The translations under genes were made by a program, and so were the position numbers. Shown one piece after another: positions 1 through 8,556 of a stretch of 41,362 nt of DNA; the stretch's first letter is position 1; the number at the start of each line of letters is the position of its first letter. The stretch lies in assembly GCA_018402665.1 (NCBI GenBank), contig JAGYIN010000013.1, positions 1 to 41,362 of the forward strand, given 5' to 3'. Source of the DNA: Schleiferiaceae bacterium (GTDB taxonomy: Bacteria > Bacteroidota > Bacteroidia > Flavobacteriales > Schleiferiaceae). The notes below the pieces were generated by a model. The model was not told the DNA's origin and did not search any database. It worked only from the letters and a program-made list of their open reading frames with translations.

Positions 1-2552
1 GCCATGTGGTTCAATCCCTCACGTGAGTGTACCGTTGCCCCTACCGGACAAACTGTTTCACATGGTGCGTGATTACAGTGTTGACACATTACAGGTTGGA
101 ACACTACCGACGGGCTCTCAGAAGGAACCTCCATTTTCGCGTATTTCTCGATGGCACCCACACCTTCTTCCTCTGCAACTTCTTTGGTCATATCAGAAGA
201 GTAGTAGCGGTCAATACGCAACCAGTGCATATCACGGTGACGACGTACTTCATCTTTACCTACAACAGGCACGTTATTTTCTAACGAACAAGCCACTACA
301 CAAGCACCACAACCCGTACATGAGTTCAAGTCAATAGACATGTTCCACATGTGTGACGTTTCGTGATCTTGATCGTCCCACAAATTCGCCTCAAACGAGG
401 TAAGTGGGCCTTTGTACGATTCAAAAGTTGGCTTTTCGTTCCACTCTTTTGCGTTTCCTGATAAGAACGTTGGCAGGTTGATTTCGTTGACAATCTTACG
501 TCCCATCATCGTGTGGGCCAATTGGACTGATGCGAAACCGTGCTCGACTTCTGAAGCAACTACAGTAGCCTCTGCATAGTTAACGGCCGGCGCGAGGAGC
601 TCATTTGCATTTACCCCAACATTATTTCCAACCTTTCCTGCTTCTGTTCTACCAAATCCGACAGCGAGACCAATACTTCCTTGAGTTTGACCTGGCTGAA
701 TCCAAACTGGAACATTTTCAAGAGTCGCACCATCAACCGTGATGTTGATCGTAGTACCGTTCATTGAACCGTTTGATTGTGCTTTCACCTCTACTCCGAA
801 GGCTACTGCATCCGCAGCGCTCATGACGACGTAGTTGTCCCAAGACAAACGCGTTATCGGATCCGGTAATTCATACGTCCAAGGGTTATTTGCATTGTTT
901 CCAGCACCCATACCTGCTTTGGTATAGGTGTAGAATTCTAGTCCTTTCAGCGGTGTACTCACAGTAACATCGCTCATATCCAATGTACCCGTAGCAACCT
1001 CTTCTGAAGCAACGTCGGCAAAACCATCATGCAATAAAGCATTCCAAGCTTTCGATGCGTTTTTAGAAGCAGCACTTGCTTTGATAAGATCCACAGCACT
1101 TTCTGAACCGCCTGCGAGTGTATTCACAATCTCAACAGCACTCTTGCTATCAAACAATGGGCTAATCGTTGGCTGACCTACGGTGTAAACACCACCGACT
1201 GGTGCCGCGTCAGACCAAGCCTCTAAATAATGACTCATTGGTAGTGCAACGACCGCTTTTGAAGCTGTTTCGTCTAATCTATCTGCAATGCTGATGAGAC
1301 TTACTTTTTCAGCTAGTGATGCCATCGCAGTGCTAAAGTGCAAGACGTTGGTATCTAAAGTCAAAACTGAGGTAACCGCACCAGATTTGATATCTTCTAA
1401 AAGCGCTGCAAAATCCGAATCTGAACCTGTCGCAGTGAAATCTAGAATAGAAGTGTTAAACGCTGTAGAACCTAGTAATTCATTGGTCTTAGCGGCCAAT
1501 TTCTCAGCTGATGCTGAATTCAAGCCGTTCAATACTAATGCACCTGAACCAGCGGCAATTAATTCATTTGCGACACCTTCTACTGACAGCTTGATGTCTT
1601 CACGCAACGCTGGAGCAGAAACTGTAGCAACTCCTGCCGCATTCGCTACCTTATTGTAAACATGAGCCAATACCGATTCGTATTCACTCACCTTAGCTTT
1701 AATACGTACATCCGCATTTGCTCCAGATAATGACAATCCAGATTCTGCTTGAACGTGGCGTAACATATCACTACCCGGCTTACGAGCAGCAGCATAGGCG
1801 CCGTTCAAGTTTTCGCCACCCCAATCGCCAAGGAAGTCCGCACCCACCGCAAATACAACGCGTGCTTTTGACAATTCCACAGTAGGTAATGCGCGAACAC
1901 CTGTAAGTGCTTCATATACATCCGCTCTGTTGCTCTGGCTTACCGCATCAACACTAACGTGACGCAACCCTAATTTCGATATCGCAGTCTTTAATGCTGG
2001 AGAAATTACAGATCTCGTCAATACAACGCTATTGGCTGTAAGTAACGACTGTGCTTTAGCGATTGCCTCGCCCCATGAAGTTGCAGCGCCATCCATTACA
2101 GGATTGTGCATACGTGCTCCATCGTATAAGCTTAAAACGGAAGCTTGAACACGTGCGTTTGTCGCACCATTGAAGCTAGCGTCATTATTTGGTTCAATCT
2201 TAATAGGGCGACCTTCACGTGTTTTAACCAACACAGATGCAAAATCGTATCCATCATAATAGGAAGATGCATAGTAGTTCGCAATACCTGGAGTTAAGCT
2301 GTCCGGCTTAACAACGTAAGGAATACTTTCTACGATAGGCGCCTCGCAAGCAGCGAGCGTTGCCGCTGCAGTTGAAAATCCCATAAACTTCAAAAAGTCA
2401 CGACGCGATGTGCTGCTTTCAGCAAGCTCGTCATTACCTAAGAAGTCCGCTTGCGAGATCTCATTTGAGAATTCGTTCTGAGCGAGCTTTTCTGATAGTT
2501 CAGGATTGGATTGATCCTCAATTCCTCTCCAATATTTGTTGTTCTCAGTCAT
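1..2552 (-). CDS. actB: Alternative complex III subunit ActB (molybdopterin-oxidoreductase-like, Fe-S), 3' end outside window
   Basis: ActB is the large extracytoplasmic iron-sulfur subunit of alternative complex III, which oxidises menaquinol and passes electrons towards cytochrome c or an oxidase. The reading frame is open from ATG 2552 to the window edge (850 codons); by family length roughly 150-200 residues are missing. It carries an internal twin-arginine motif SRRDFLK (residues 49-55) followed by a hydrophobic stretch ending LAAC, as in the Bacteroidota form with a TAT signal set well inside the N-terminus. A long molybdopterin-oxidoreductase-like domain follows. The ferredoxin-like part starts with CTGCGACVVAC (745-755) and continues with CQHCNHAPC and CPVGATVH up to the edge. 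It starts 13 nt after the actA stop, so the two are co-transcribed. The family is known to have lost the molybdenum cofactor; I cannot test that here. Confidence 0.95.
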   Translation of the reverse strand, partial: MTENNKYWRGIEDQSNPELSEKLAQNEFSNEISQADFLGNDELAESSTSRRDFLKFMGFSTAAATLAACEAPIVESIPYVVKPDSLTPGIANYYASSYYDGYDFASVLVKTREGRPIKIEPNNDASFNGATNARVQASVLSLYDGARMHNPVMDGAATSWGEAIAKAQSLLTANSVVLTRSVISPALKTAISKLGLRHVSVDAVSQSNRADVYEALTGVRALPTVELSKARVVFAVGADFLGDWGGENLNGAYAAARKPGSDMLRHVQAESGLSLSGANADVRIKAKVSEYESVLAHVYNKVANAAGVATVSAPALREDIKLSVEGVANELIAAGSGALVLNGLNSASAEKLAAKTNELLGSTAFNTSILDFTATGSDSDFAALLEDIKSGAVTSVLTLDTNVLHFSTAMASLAEKVSLISIADRLDETASKAVVALPMSHYLEAWSDAAPVGGVYTVGQPTISPLFDSKSAVEIVNTLAGGSESAVDLIKASAASKNASKAWNALLHDGFADVASEEVATGTLDMSDVTVSTPLKGLEFYTYTKAGMGAGNNANNPWTYELPDPITRLSWDNYVVMSAADAVAFGVEVKAQSNGSMNGTTINITVDGATLENVPVWIQPGQTQGSIGLAVGFGRTEAGKVGNNVGVNANELLAPAVNYAEATVVASEVEHGFASVQLAHTMMGRKIVNEINLPTFLSGNAKEWNEKPTFESYKGPLTSFEANLWDDQDHETSHMWNMSIDLNSCTGCGACVVACSLENNVPVVGKDEVRRHRDMHWLRIDRYYSSDMTKEVAEEEGVGAIEKYAKMEVPSESPSVVFQPVMCQHCNHAPCETVCPVGATVHSREGLNHM

Positions 2553-2565
2553 TGCTGTGCTTCTA

Positions 2566-3840
2566 TTAGTAGTGACACTTACCACACTCCAAACCACCTA
2601 TTTTCGCTGCAGTGATTTTTTCGCCGTGGTACTTCTCTGTTAATTCTTCGTGGAAGTCTTGGTAGTAACCGTTCTTCTCAAACTGAACTTCCGTCTCGCG
2701 GTGACAGTTGATACACCAACCCATAGTCAGTTCAGAGTACTGGTACATTTCTTCCATGGTCTCGACCGGGCCATGACATTCTTGACACTCAAGCTGGCCT
2801 GCATTTACGTGCTGGCTGTGGTTAAAGTAGGCAAGGTCCGGTAAGTTGTGGATACGTACCCATTTTATTGGCTGTTCTTCGTAATCTTCAATGTATTCGC
2901 GGTTCTCGCTATCCCAGCCAATAGCTGCATAGATTTTCGCAATTTCTGGTGAACCTTCACCGTCGTACTTCAAATTCCCAGTGGCGTCTGTGATTTCAGA
3001 GCCATCCACATACATGTGACAGTTCATACAAACGTTCGCTGAAGGAATACCTGAGTGCTTCGAATGACGCGCGGAGCTGTGGCAGTAATTACAGTCAATT
3101 TCATTTTCACCGGCGTGTAGGGCATGTGAAAAAGCGATAGGCTGTTCAGGTTGATAGTTCTGCTCAACTCCGATACCACTCATCCACCAATAGGCTTGGT
3201 TAAGGAATAAAACAGTGACTACAATCGTTGCAACAGTAACAAAACCTTTGTTGTTGATCAAACGGCCCCAGAACCATCCCGCCTCATCGAGAATTGATAC
3301 TGGATCTTCACCTTGAACAAGGCGAAGTGTGTTTTTCATGCGCGTCAAGAGCATGACCATCACAAACAAAAGCAACCCTAAACCCAGCGTAATCTGTTTG
3401 CTGTAGTCCTTAGATTCTACAACTACGGTAGTTCCTCCAGCAGTATCGCTACCCGTAGTTACCGGCTTTGCATCGCCTTCTATGGTGTATTGTAAAATGT
3501 CAAAAATGTCCTGATCGCTCAAGGTTGGGAATGCGCTCATCACGGAACCGTTGTACTCTTCAAAAATGGCGATAGCATCTTCATCGCCAGAAGCACGGAG
3601 CTCTGCGTTGTTGCGAATCCATTTTGTCAGCCACTCTTCAGAATACTTATCCGTCACTCCGGTTAGCGCCGGACCTACGAGTTTCTTGTCAAGCTTATGA
3701 CAGCTGGCACAGTTTGATTTAAAGAGCTTCTTCCCATTTTTCGCATCGCCCTCGAAGGCTTGCAAGGATGAAGCAGAGAATAAGAAAACAAACACCGCTA
3801 ACAGGGTGCTTAATTTTCTGAATTTTGAGGTAGTGTACAT
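2566..3840 (-). CDS. actA: Alternative complex III cytochrome c subunit ActA with an N-terminal monoheme domain (six CxxCH)
   Basis: Membrane-anchored multiheme cytochrome that relays electrons out of alternative complex III. A signal peptide (about residues 1-28, ending LQA) is followed by a small class I cytochrome c domain with CASCH at 44-48 and a probable axial Met101. Two hydrophobic segments follow at about 149-167 and 200-218. The C-terminal part has five more heme sites: CNYCH 250, CMNCH 271, CQECH 352, CINCH 376 and CGKCH 419, one residue before the end. The five C-terminal hemes match the classical pentaheme ActA. The N-terminal monoheme domain resembles the separate ActE cytochrome, so this may be an ActE-ActA fusion, a form I believe is common in Bacteroidota. 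ATG 3840 gives a good signal peptide. First gene of the act operon, directly ahead of actB. Confidence 0.93.
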   Translation of the reverse strand: MYTTSKFRKLSTLLAVFVFLFSASSLQAFEGDAKNGKKLFKSNCASCHKLDKKLVGPALTGVTDKYSEEWLTKWIRNNAELRASGDEDAIAIFEEYNGSVMSAFPTLSDQDIFDILQYTIEGDAKPVTTGSDTAGGTTVVVESKDYSKQITLGLGLLLFVMVMLLTRMKNTLRLVQGEDPVSILDEAGWFWGRLINNKGFVTVATIVVTVLFLNQAYWWMSGIGVEQNYQPEQPIAFSHALHAGENEIDCNYCHSSARHSKHSGIPSANVCMNCHMYVDGSEITDATGNLKYDGEGSPEIAKIYAAIGWDSENREYIEDYEEQPIKWVRIHNLPDLAYFNHSQHVNAGQLECQECHGPVETMEEMYQYSELTMGWCINCHRETEVQFEKNGYYQDFHEELTEKYHGEKITAAKIGGLECGKCHY

Positions 3841-3872
3841 ATGAGGCCTATATATAGCTATTCAGTGTCGCG

Positions 3873-3880
3873 CAAAAATA
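3873..3880 (-). promoter_or_regulatory. Probable -7 box of the actAB operon
   Basis: On the minus strand this reads TATTTTTG, a full match to the Bacteroidota -7 consensus TAnnTTTG, about 33 nt upstream of the actA ATG. The bases 19-20 nt further upstream are T-rich but lack a clean TTG, so the -33 half is weak. Confidence 0.4.
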
Positions 3881-3988
3881 ATGTGCAAAGGCCATAAAAA
3901 GGCTGTAATTCACGGGAAATTCCAATTTAAATTCGTTCTAAATTAGCGGTTGTTAAACACTTTTTTACTTTTGGGGTGGATGCCCTTG

Positions 3989-3996
3989 TACTTTTG
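3989..3996 (+). promoter_or_regulatory. Probable -7 box of the SPOR-protein gene
   Basis: TACTTTTG matches TAnnTTTG and lies 20 nt before the ATG at 4017, which would give a leader of about 14 nt. An identical TACTTTTG occurs at 3966-3973, 23 bp upstream, so there may be two start sites. No clear TTG at the usual distance. Confidence 0.4.
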
Positions 3997-4016
3997 AAAA
4001 ATATAACCCCACTACC

Positions 4017-4478
4017 ATGCTTCGTAAGCTTATTATTATCTTATTGGCTATCAACGCTCTGCCGCTCGTTTCGAGTGCAACCGTGGTGGAATTAAGACGG
4101 TGCGATACATTGGATATCACACGTGATCTAGACAGTGCTTATCTGCATTTTATCTCAAAGGAACAGGGTGATTTTTTTGAAGGCTACACCATTCAGCTGT
4201 TTAGTGGAAATCGTTCCGGTGCAAACGTCTTAAAAGGTGAAATTATCGCAAGTGGTAAGTATGATGCTGTTCGACTTGTCTACCTGGCACCTAACTTTAA
4301 GATTCAAGTGGGGTCGTTTCCTGATATAGGCAGTGCGCAAAGGGCTTTAGCGGAATGGAAAGCGCTTTATCCAGATGCCTTTGTCGTCAAAACACGTGTG
4401 CCTTGGTATCCTATTGAACTGCCTCTGGATGTTCCCGGAGATACCACAAAAGTCGACGACGAACATTCTCCTGAATAG
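4017..4478 (+). CDS. Secreted SPOR-domain-like protein
   Basis: A 153-residue exported protein. The signal peptide spans about residues 1-20 (MLRKLIIILLAINALPLVSS). The rest has two features of SPOR domains: YTIQLFSGNRSGA near 56 and FKIQVGSFPDIGSAQRALAEW near 95-115, the second being the typical beta strand and helix that pack in the peptidoglycan-binding fold. SPOR domains bind glycan strands lacking stem peptides, which places it in the periplasm near the division site; what this protein does there is unknown. Its last 68 nt overlap, tail to tail, the DUF3089 gene on the other strand, so the last 20 or so codons are read on both strands. Acidic C-terminal tail. ATG 4017 is the only start that gives a signal peptide. 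Confidence 0.8.
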   Translation: MLRKLIIILLAINALPLVSSATVVELRRCDTLDITRDLDSAYLHFISKEQGDFFEGYTIQLFSGNRSGANVLKGEIIASGKYDAVRLVYLAPNFKIQVGSFPDIGSAQRALAEWKALYPDAFVVKTRVPWYPIELPLDVPGDTTKVDDEHSPE

Positions 4479-5421
4479 AGGCAAAGTAAAGATTGATATC
4501 CCCCCTGTGGTAATTCTTCGTTCGAATCACCCAGCTTCCTGGGAAATGAGGGCGTTTCGCATAGACGACACCATGATCAATTCGTGCATCAGTTATGCCG
4601 CCAATGATCGGCTTATTGTAGCGGACTAACGCACCTAGATTCTGACCTGCCTCTGCCGCTTCTTTACTTGTATTCCAAGTGATAGGATTGGTTACACCGA
4701 TGCATGCTTCTTCCAATGCATTGGTGATTTCTGCCCCCTCCGCGTAAGTTCGCCATGAACAAAAACAACCCGTTTGTGTTTCCGATTCGCAAATGGGTAT
4801 AGCAATTTTGCATTGGTCAATTGGCATACCTACTAAATAGGCTACGACCAATCGGTCCAACTGCTCCGAAGTTAAGTGGCTGTTAATCAAATGTTCTAGA
4901 TGATCGGTACCTTGACTGTGCCCCGCTACTATAAAAGGTGTACCCGGTCCAATTTCGAGTAAAAATTGGTCAAAGGCCGATTTGACATCTTCATACGCAA
5001 TGCGGTAGGCACGAACTGTCGTAGGATTTGGGGCAACATTATACACCTGATAAGCCGCTTGACGGTAATACGGGGTAAAAACAGGACCTGCGACATTAAA
5101 AGCCGGTGCTTGGTATTTGATAGGGGTGATTACTGCTTCTCGGTAGTCGGTTTCTGAAACATTTGCACTCCAACTGCCCCCTTTTTCAGGAAAGTGAACG
5201 GTGGGGTAAACGAAAAACACGGGAACGCCGAACTGGTTTGCCTGTTGGAATGCCAATGAGCTGTCGGAATAATCCTCGAATTCAGGATGACTGGCCCATG
5301 CGTCTAGGGACGTGTAATCAGGAGCTGTTGAGATTTCTTCGTGCAAGGATAGACTCAGTCCACAGGACGTAAGCAACAATGCAGCCGCGAAGTTGAAAAC
5401 TATTTGGCTTAGAAACCGCAC
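4411..5421 (-). CDS. DUF3089 family lipoprotein, alpha/beta hydrolase
   Basis: A 336-residue lipoprotein of the DUF3089 family, which has the alpha/beta-hydrolase (lipase-like) fold. The N-terminus is a lipoprotein signal with lipobox LLTSC (Cys20). The nucleophile elbow is GHSQG at 167-171 with Ser169 as probable catalytic serine, preceded by a strand (TPFIVA). FFVYPTVHF near 69-77 and the PYYRQAAYQVYN segment near 117-128 are typical of the family. The start is GTG at 5421, sharing one base with the thioredoxin stop (TAGTG), so translation is probably coupled. It is the last gene of the rhodanese-rhodanese-thioredoxin operon. Its substrate is unknown; esterase or lipase activity is inferred from the fold. 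Confidence 0.85.
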   Translation of the reverse strand: MRFLSQIVFNFAAALLLTSCGLSLSLHEEISTAPDYTSLDAWASHPEFEDYSDSSLAFQQANQFGVPVFFVYPTVHFPEKGGSWSANVSETDYREAVITPIKYQAPAFNVAGPVFTPYYRQAAYQVYNVAPNPTTVRAYRIAYEDVKSAFDQFLLEIGPGTPFIVAGHSQGTDHLEHLINSHLTSEQLDRLVVAYLVGMPIDQCKIAIPICESETQTGCFCSWRTYAEGAEITNALEEACIGVTNPITWNTSKEAAEAGQNLGALVRYNKPIIGGITDARIDHGVVYAKRPHFPGSWVIRTKNYHRGDINLYFASIQENVRRRLLWYLREHPEAVQ

Positions 5422-5729
5422 TAGGCCCCTATGGATGCTTTATCACGAATGATCTGAGCGAGTTGATACGCGGGCAATACACCGCTTTGTCTCCAAATCA
5501 TTTCTCCCGACTGAAAGAGGGTGAGCGTAGGTACGCCTTGTATGCGCAAGGCTTCAGCCAATTGCGGGTTTTTATCCACATCAACTTTCAAAATGGTTAC
5601 TGAATCGCCCATTTCATCAGCAAGTTCTTTGAGGATGGGCGCCATCATTTTACACGGACCGCACCATTCCGCAAAAAAGTCAATTAAGGTAGGCTTTGAG
5701 CCGCCTACGATTTCTTTAAAACTTGCCAT
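5421..5729 (-). CDS. trxA: Thioredoxin
   Basis: A single-domain thiol-disulfide oxidoreductase of 102 residues, the usual size of cytoplasmic thioredoxin. The redox motif WCGPC is at residues 22-26 and the cis-proline in GVPTL is Pro67; [11 protein letters not shown] and the strand TILKVDVD are canonical. A longer frame reaches back to 5777, but that would overlap the rhodanese lipoprotein by 31 nt and add 16 residues unlike the family, so I chose the ATG at 5729, 17 nt after the upstream stop. No signal peptide, so cytoplasmic. Its place between a rhodanese lipoprotein and a lipoprotein hydrolase suggests a role in sulfur or disulfide handling, but a general housekeeping role is equally possible. 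Confidence 0.93.
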   Translation of the reverse strand: MASFKEIVGGSKPTLIDFFAEWCGPCKMMAPILKELADEMGDSVTILKVDVDKNPQLAEALRIQGVPTLTLFQSGEMIWRQSGVLPAYQLAQIIRDKASIGA

Positions 5730-5746
5730 AAGTTGGAGTTCTATTG

Positions 5747-6184
5747 TTATTTCTCGACCGGTTGTTTGCGTGCCCAAGCACCCATTCCTCCTTCGAGATT
5801 GTATACCGTTTTGAAACCCATTGACTTCATCATCTTTGCGGCTTGCCCAGAACGATTTCCGCTTCTACAATACACGTAGACTGGCACATTTGGGTCCAAT
5901 TTAGCCAATTCCGCCCGGAAATCATCACGGTAAAAATCAATTTGCGCTGCACCCCGAATGTGACCCATGGCAAACTCTCTATCCGTACGGACATCAAGCA
6001 ATAAACCTGTTGCTGCAGTATCAATGAGCGCCGCGAAGTCGGCTACATTCACATCAGCGTTCACGACACCTTCCGACTGTGAAATTTCAGCCGAAGCCTC
6101 CGTCTTTGACTGACAGCTTACAGCGCCTCCCCAAAGGAGAAGTACCGTTAAAACCGTGGGTATCGTTTTTGCGCCCATGTGCAT
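5747..6184 (-). CDS. Rhodanese-like lipoprotein
   Basis: A 145-residue rhodanese domain protein carried on a lipoprotein signal: hydrophobic core [10 protein letters not shown] and lipobox GAVSC (Cys24). The rhodanese fold follows from about residue 40: [19 protein letters not shown] (61-79), then the active loop YCRSGNRSG with Cys106, then the EGGMGAW signature near the C-terminus. Rhodaneses carry persulfide sulfur on the loop cysteine. The lipid anchor puts it in the periplasm, on the inner or outer membrane. ATG 6184 overlaps the stop of the preceding rhodanese (TAATG); an in-frame ATG two codons later is also possible. Confidence 0.9.
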   Translation of the reverse strand: MHMGAKTIPTVLTVLLLWGGAVSCQSKTEASAEISQSEGVVNADVNVADFAALIDTAATGLLLDVRTDREFAMGHIRGAAQIDFYRDDFRAELAKLDPNVPVYVYCRSGNRSGQAAKMMKSMGFKTVYNLEGGMGAWARKQPVEK

Positions 6185-6462
6185 TACATTTTGTGAATCA
6201 TAACGTCAGAAGCACCGCCACCGTTCATTCCATCTTCAATCCCCTTAGAGGCTAAGAACATAAGCGCTTGACCAGAACGGTTTCCTGAACGACAAAAAAC
6301 CACTAACGGACGGGGCATTGCTTGAAACTCTTCCCAACGGGTCGGTACTTCATCTAAAGGAATGTTTATGGCGCCTGGAACAGGTTCCATCGCTACTTCG
6401 CCAGGAGTACGAACATCTACAAGTGTTGCTTCTGGGTGATTAACTGCTTCGTTGATTGTCAT
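6184..6462 (-). CDS. Small cytoplasmic rhodanese-like protein
   Basis: A stand-alone 92-residue single rhodanese domain without a signal peptide. It has the CH2-type motif LVDVRTPGEV (14-23) and the active loop FCRSGNRSG with Cys57. Length and motifs match the short, PspE/GlpE-like rhodaneses that transfer sulfane sulfur. The tail after MNGGGAS is short and lacks the usual Trp of the GGxxxW signature. First gene of a four-gene operon: its stop overlaps the start of the rhodanese lipoprotein, followed by thioredoxin and DUF3089. A -7 box lies just upstream. Confidence 0.9.
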   Translation of the reverse strand: MTINEAVNHPEATLVDVRTPGEVAMEPVPGAINIPLDEVPTRWEEFQAMPRPLVVFCRSGNRSGQALMFLASKGIEDGMNGGGASDVMIHKM

Positions 6463-6481
6463 AATAAGTTGTATTTGATGC

Positions 6482-6489
6482 CAAAAGTA
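6482..6489 (-). promoter_or_regulatory. Probable -7 box of the rhodanese-thioredoxin operon
   Basis: Minus strand TACTTTTG matches TAnnTTTG, 20 nt ahead of the ATG at 6462 and inside the 66-nt gap after the M13 peptidase gene. No clean TTG at the -33 distance. It suggests the operon can be transcribed independently of thyA-folA-pepO. Confidence 0.4.
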
Positions 6490-6528
6490 CAGCTGCGAAA
6501 ATCAATGCAGCGGAACTAATATCACAGT

Positions 6529-8532
6529 TTACCAAATAATGATTTGATCCTCTTTAGCCTTAGCTAAACCTCCATTCGTACAAACACCCCCAAAGGCTTC
6601 GACAAACTCTGGCATATTACTCATCGGCCCGTTGACTCGGAACTTACCCGGGCTGTGTGGATCTGTAACGACCTGATTCTTTAAATATTCCTCACGACCG
6701 TGCATTTGCCAAACCTGGGCCCATCCCAAGAAGATACGCTGCTTGTCCGTGAACCCATCAATGGGGGCCACTTCAGTGTCGCCGCGGTGTTTTAAATAGG
6801 CATGATACGCTAAGGTCAAGCCGCCTAAATCGGCAATATTTTCACCTAAGGTGAGGCGACCATTCACGTTTACACCGGGTAGCACCTCATAGGCATCGTA
6901 TTGATCGGCCAATTTTGTAGTCAATTCATCAAAGCGCTTTTTATCGCCAGCAGTCCACCAGTTTTCTAGGTTTCCATCGGCACCGTAGTTTGCACCCTGA
7001 TCGTCAAACCCATGGGAAAACTCATGTCCGATAACTCCGCCAATAGCACCGTAGTTGATGGCATCATCTGCTTCAGGATTGAAAAATGGCGGTTGCAAGA
7101 TTCCTGCCGGGAACACCACCTCATTATTTAACGGGTTGTAATAAGCGTTCACTATATGAGCGCCCATTCCCCACTCTTCCTTGTCAACGGGTTCCTCTAG
7201 TTTCGAAAGATTGTCGGCGGTAAAGTACTGAGAAAGCGCCTTGCTGTTTTCAAAATAGCTCGCTCTCGAAAGGTCGAGATCAGATAGGTCTTCCCATTTG
7301 TCTGGGTAACCAATTTTGTAGGTAAAAGCATCCAATTTCGCCAATGCTTTCTCTTTCGTAGTATCACTCATCCACGTTAAACCATTGATTCGATCGCGGA
7401 ATGCGGAACGCAGGTCTTCCACCATCGCTTCCACCTGTGCTTTGCTTTCTTCCGGGAAGTAACGATCTGCATACAGATGGCCTAATTGGTCCCCCAAAGA
7501 ACCCACAGCGCCCTGTGCACGCTTCCAACGAGGATTCATTTTCGGAATTCCACTTAGAATTTTACTGTAAAACTCAAAATTCAGCGTTTCAAATTCGTCG
7601 TTCAACGTATTCGCCGCGGCATCTGCGACGTGCCATTGATAGTACTGTTTCCAAGTTTCTAAATCCGATTTTGCGCAAGCTTCATTGAATCTACTGAAGT
7701 ATTCTGGTGCTGAATTGATCAACGTATCCGAATGCACGCCTACAGCCGCGACATAAGCCGTAATGGGCATCTTTGGTGCTAGCGCCTGCCATTGCTCGAG
7801 AGTCATGGGATTGTAACGTGCCACAGAATTACGCATTTCGACGCGGCTCTTCATGGCTTGTGCCATGGCTTTTTCCAGATTATAGATGGCATCTACGTCC
7901 CAATCTTTGCCGACAAGTGCGGAAACTTTCGCGATGTGATCGCGGTATTGCTGTTGTAGTACGAGGCTGGCACTATCTTCTCGTAAATAATAATCACGGT
8001 CCGGTAGACCAATTCCGCTCTGGCCAACATACAAGGCATGTGCTGAGGAATTTTTCGCATCCGTACTTACGTACATCGAAAGTGGTGCACCAATACCATT
8101 GAACTTATTCTTGCCCATCAACGTAAAGAGCTCCTCTAGAGATGCCACGCTACTTACTTCTTCGAGGTACGGCATTAATGGCGCTAATCCTGCCTCGTTG
8201 CGCGCAATGCTGTCCATAGCGCTCGCAAAGAGGTCACCGATCAACTGTTCATCCGTGCCTTTTTCATACGTTCCCGCACTTGCTTCTTCGAGGATGGTTT
8301 TTAGGCGGTGTTTGTTGGTTTCAATCAACTCATTGAATCTGCCCCAACGGGTTTCTGTTTCCGGGATTGGGTTTTCGTCGATCCATCCGCCTGCAGTGTG
8401 CTGAAAGAAATCCTCACACGGTGCGACCGAAGTATCTAGATAATTCACATTAAAGGCGTCTACTACCGACGCTTGTTCTGGCGCTGTACACGCCGCTATT
8501 ATTAACGGCAACGCTACTAGTACTTTTTTCAT
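6529..8532 (-). CDS. pepO: M13 family zinc metallopeptidase (neprilysin/PepO-like), lipoprotein
   Basis: A 667-residue peptidase of the neprilysin family that cuts oligopeptides. The signal ends with lipobox IIAAC (Cys15), so it should be a periplasm-facing or surface lipoprotein. The zinc site HEFSH is at 503-507, with the third ligand in GENIAD (Glu564). The M13 substrate-binding motif NAYYNPLNNEVVFPAGIL lies upstream, and DFFQHTAGGWIDENPIP is the normal N-terminal start of the mature domain. The C-terminus differs from the typical CxVW ending: it finishes QIIIW. It follows folA after 24 nt, so it probably belongs to the thyA-folA transcript, although the functions are unrelated. Confidence 0.95.
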   Translation of the reverse strand: MKKVLVALPLIIAACTAPEQASVVDAFNVNYLDTSVAPCEDFFQHTAGGWIDENPIPETETRWGRFNELIETNKHRLKTILEEASAGTYEKGTDEQLIGDLFASAMDSIARNEAGLAPLMPYLEEVSSVASLEELFTLMGKNKFNGIGAPLSMYVSTDAKNSSAHALYVGQSGIGLPDRDYYLREDSASLVLQQQYRDHIAKVSALVGKDWDVDAIYNLEKAMAQAMKSRVEMRNSVARYNPMTLEQWQALAPKMPITAYVAAVGVHSDTLINSAPEYFSRFNEACAKSDLETWKQYYQWHVADAAANTLNDEFETLNFEFYSKILSGIPKMNPRWKRAQGAVGSLGDQLGHLYADRYFPEESKAQVEAMVEDLRSAFRDRINGLTWMSDTTKEKALAKLDAFTYKIGYPDKWEDLSDLDLSRASYFENSKALSQYFTADNLSKLEEPVDKEEWGMGAHIVNAYYNPLNNEVVFPAGILQPPFFNPEADDAINYGAIGGVIGHEFSHGFDDQGANYGADGNLENWWTAGDKKRFDELTTKLADQYDAYEVLPGVNVNGRLTLGENIADLGGLTLAYHAYLKHRGDTEVAPIDGFTDKQRIFLGWAQVWQMHGREEYLKNQVVTDPHSPGKFRVNGPMSNMPEFVEAFGGVCTNGGLAKAKEDQIIIW

Positions 8533-8556
8533 GCTCTGTGGTTTATGCGTAAAGGT

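Noticed and set aside
1288..1659. Open frame of 123 codons on the plus strand
   Set aside because: It lies fully antisense to actB, whose frame is continuous and conserved; a composition shadow.
4375..4629. Open frame of 84 codons on the plus strand after the SPOR gene
   Set aside because: Out of frame within the SPOR gene and antisense to DUF3089; no family resemblance.
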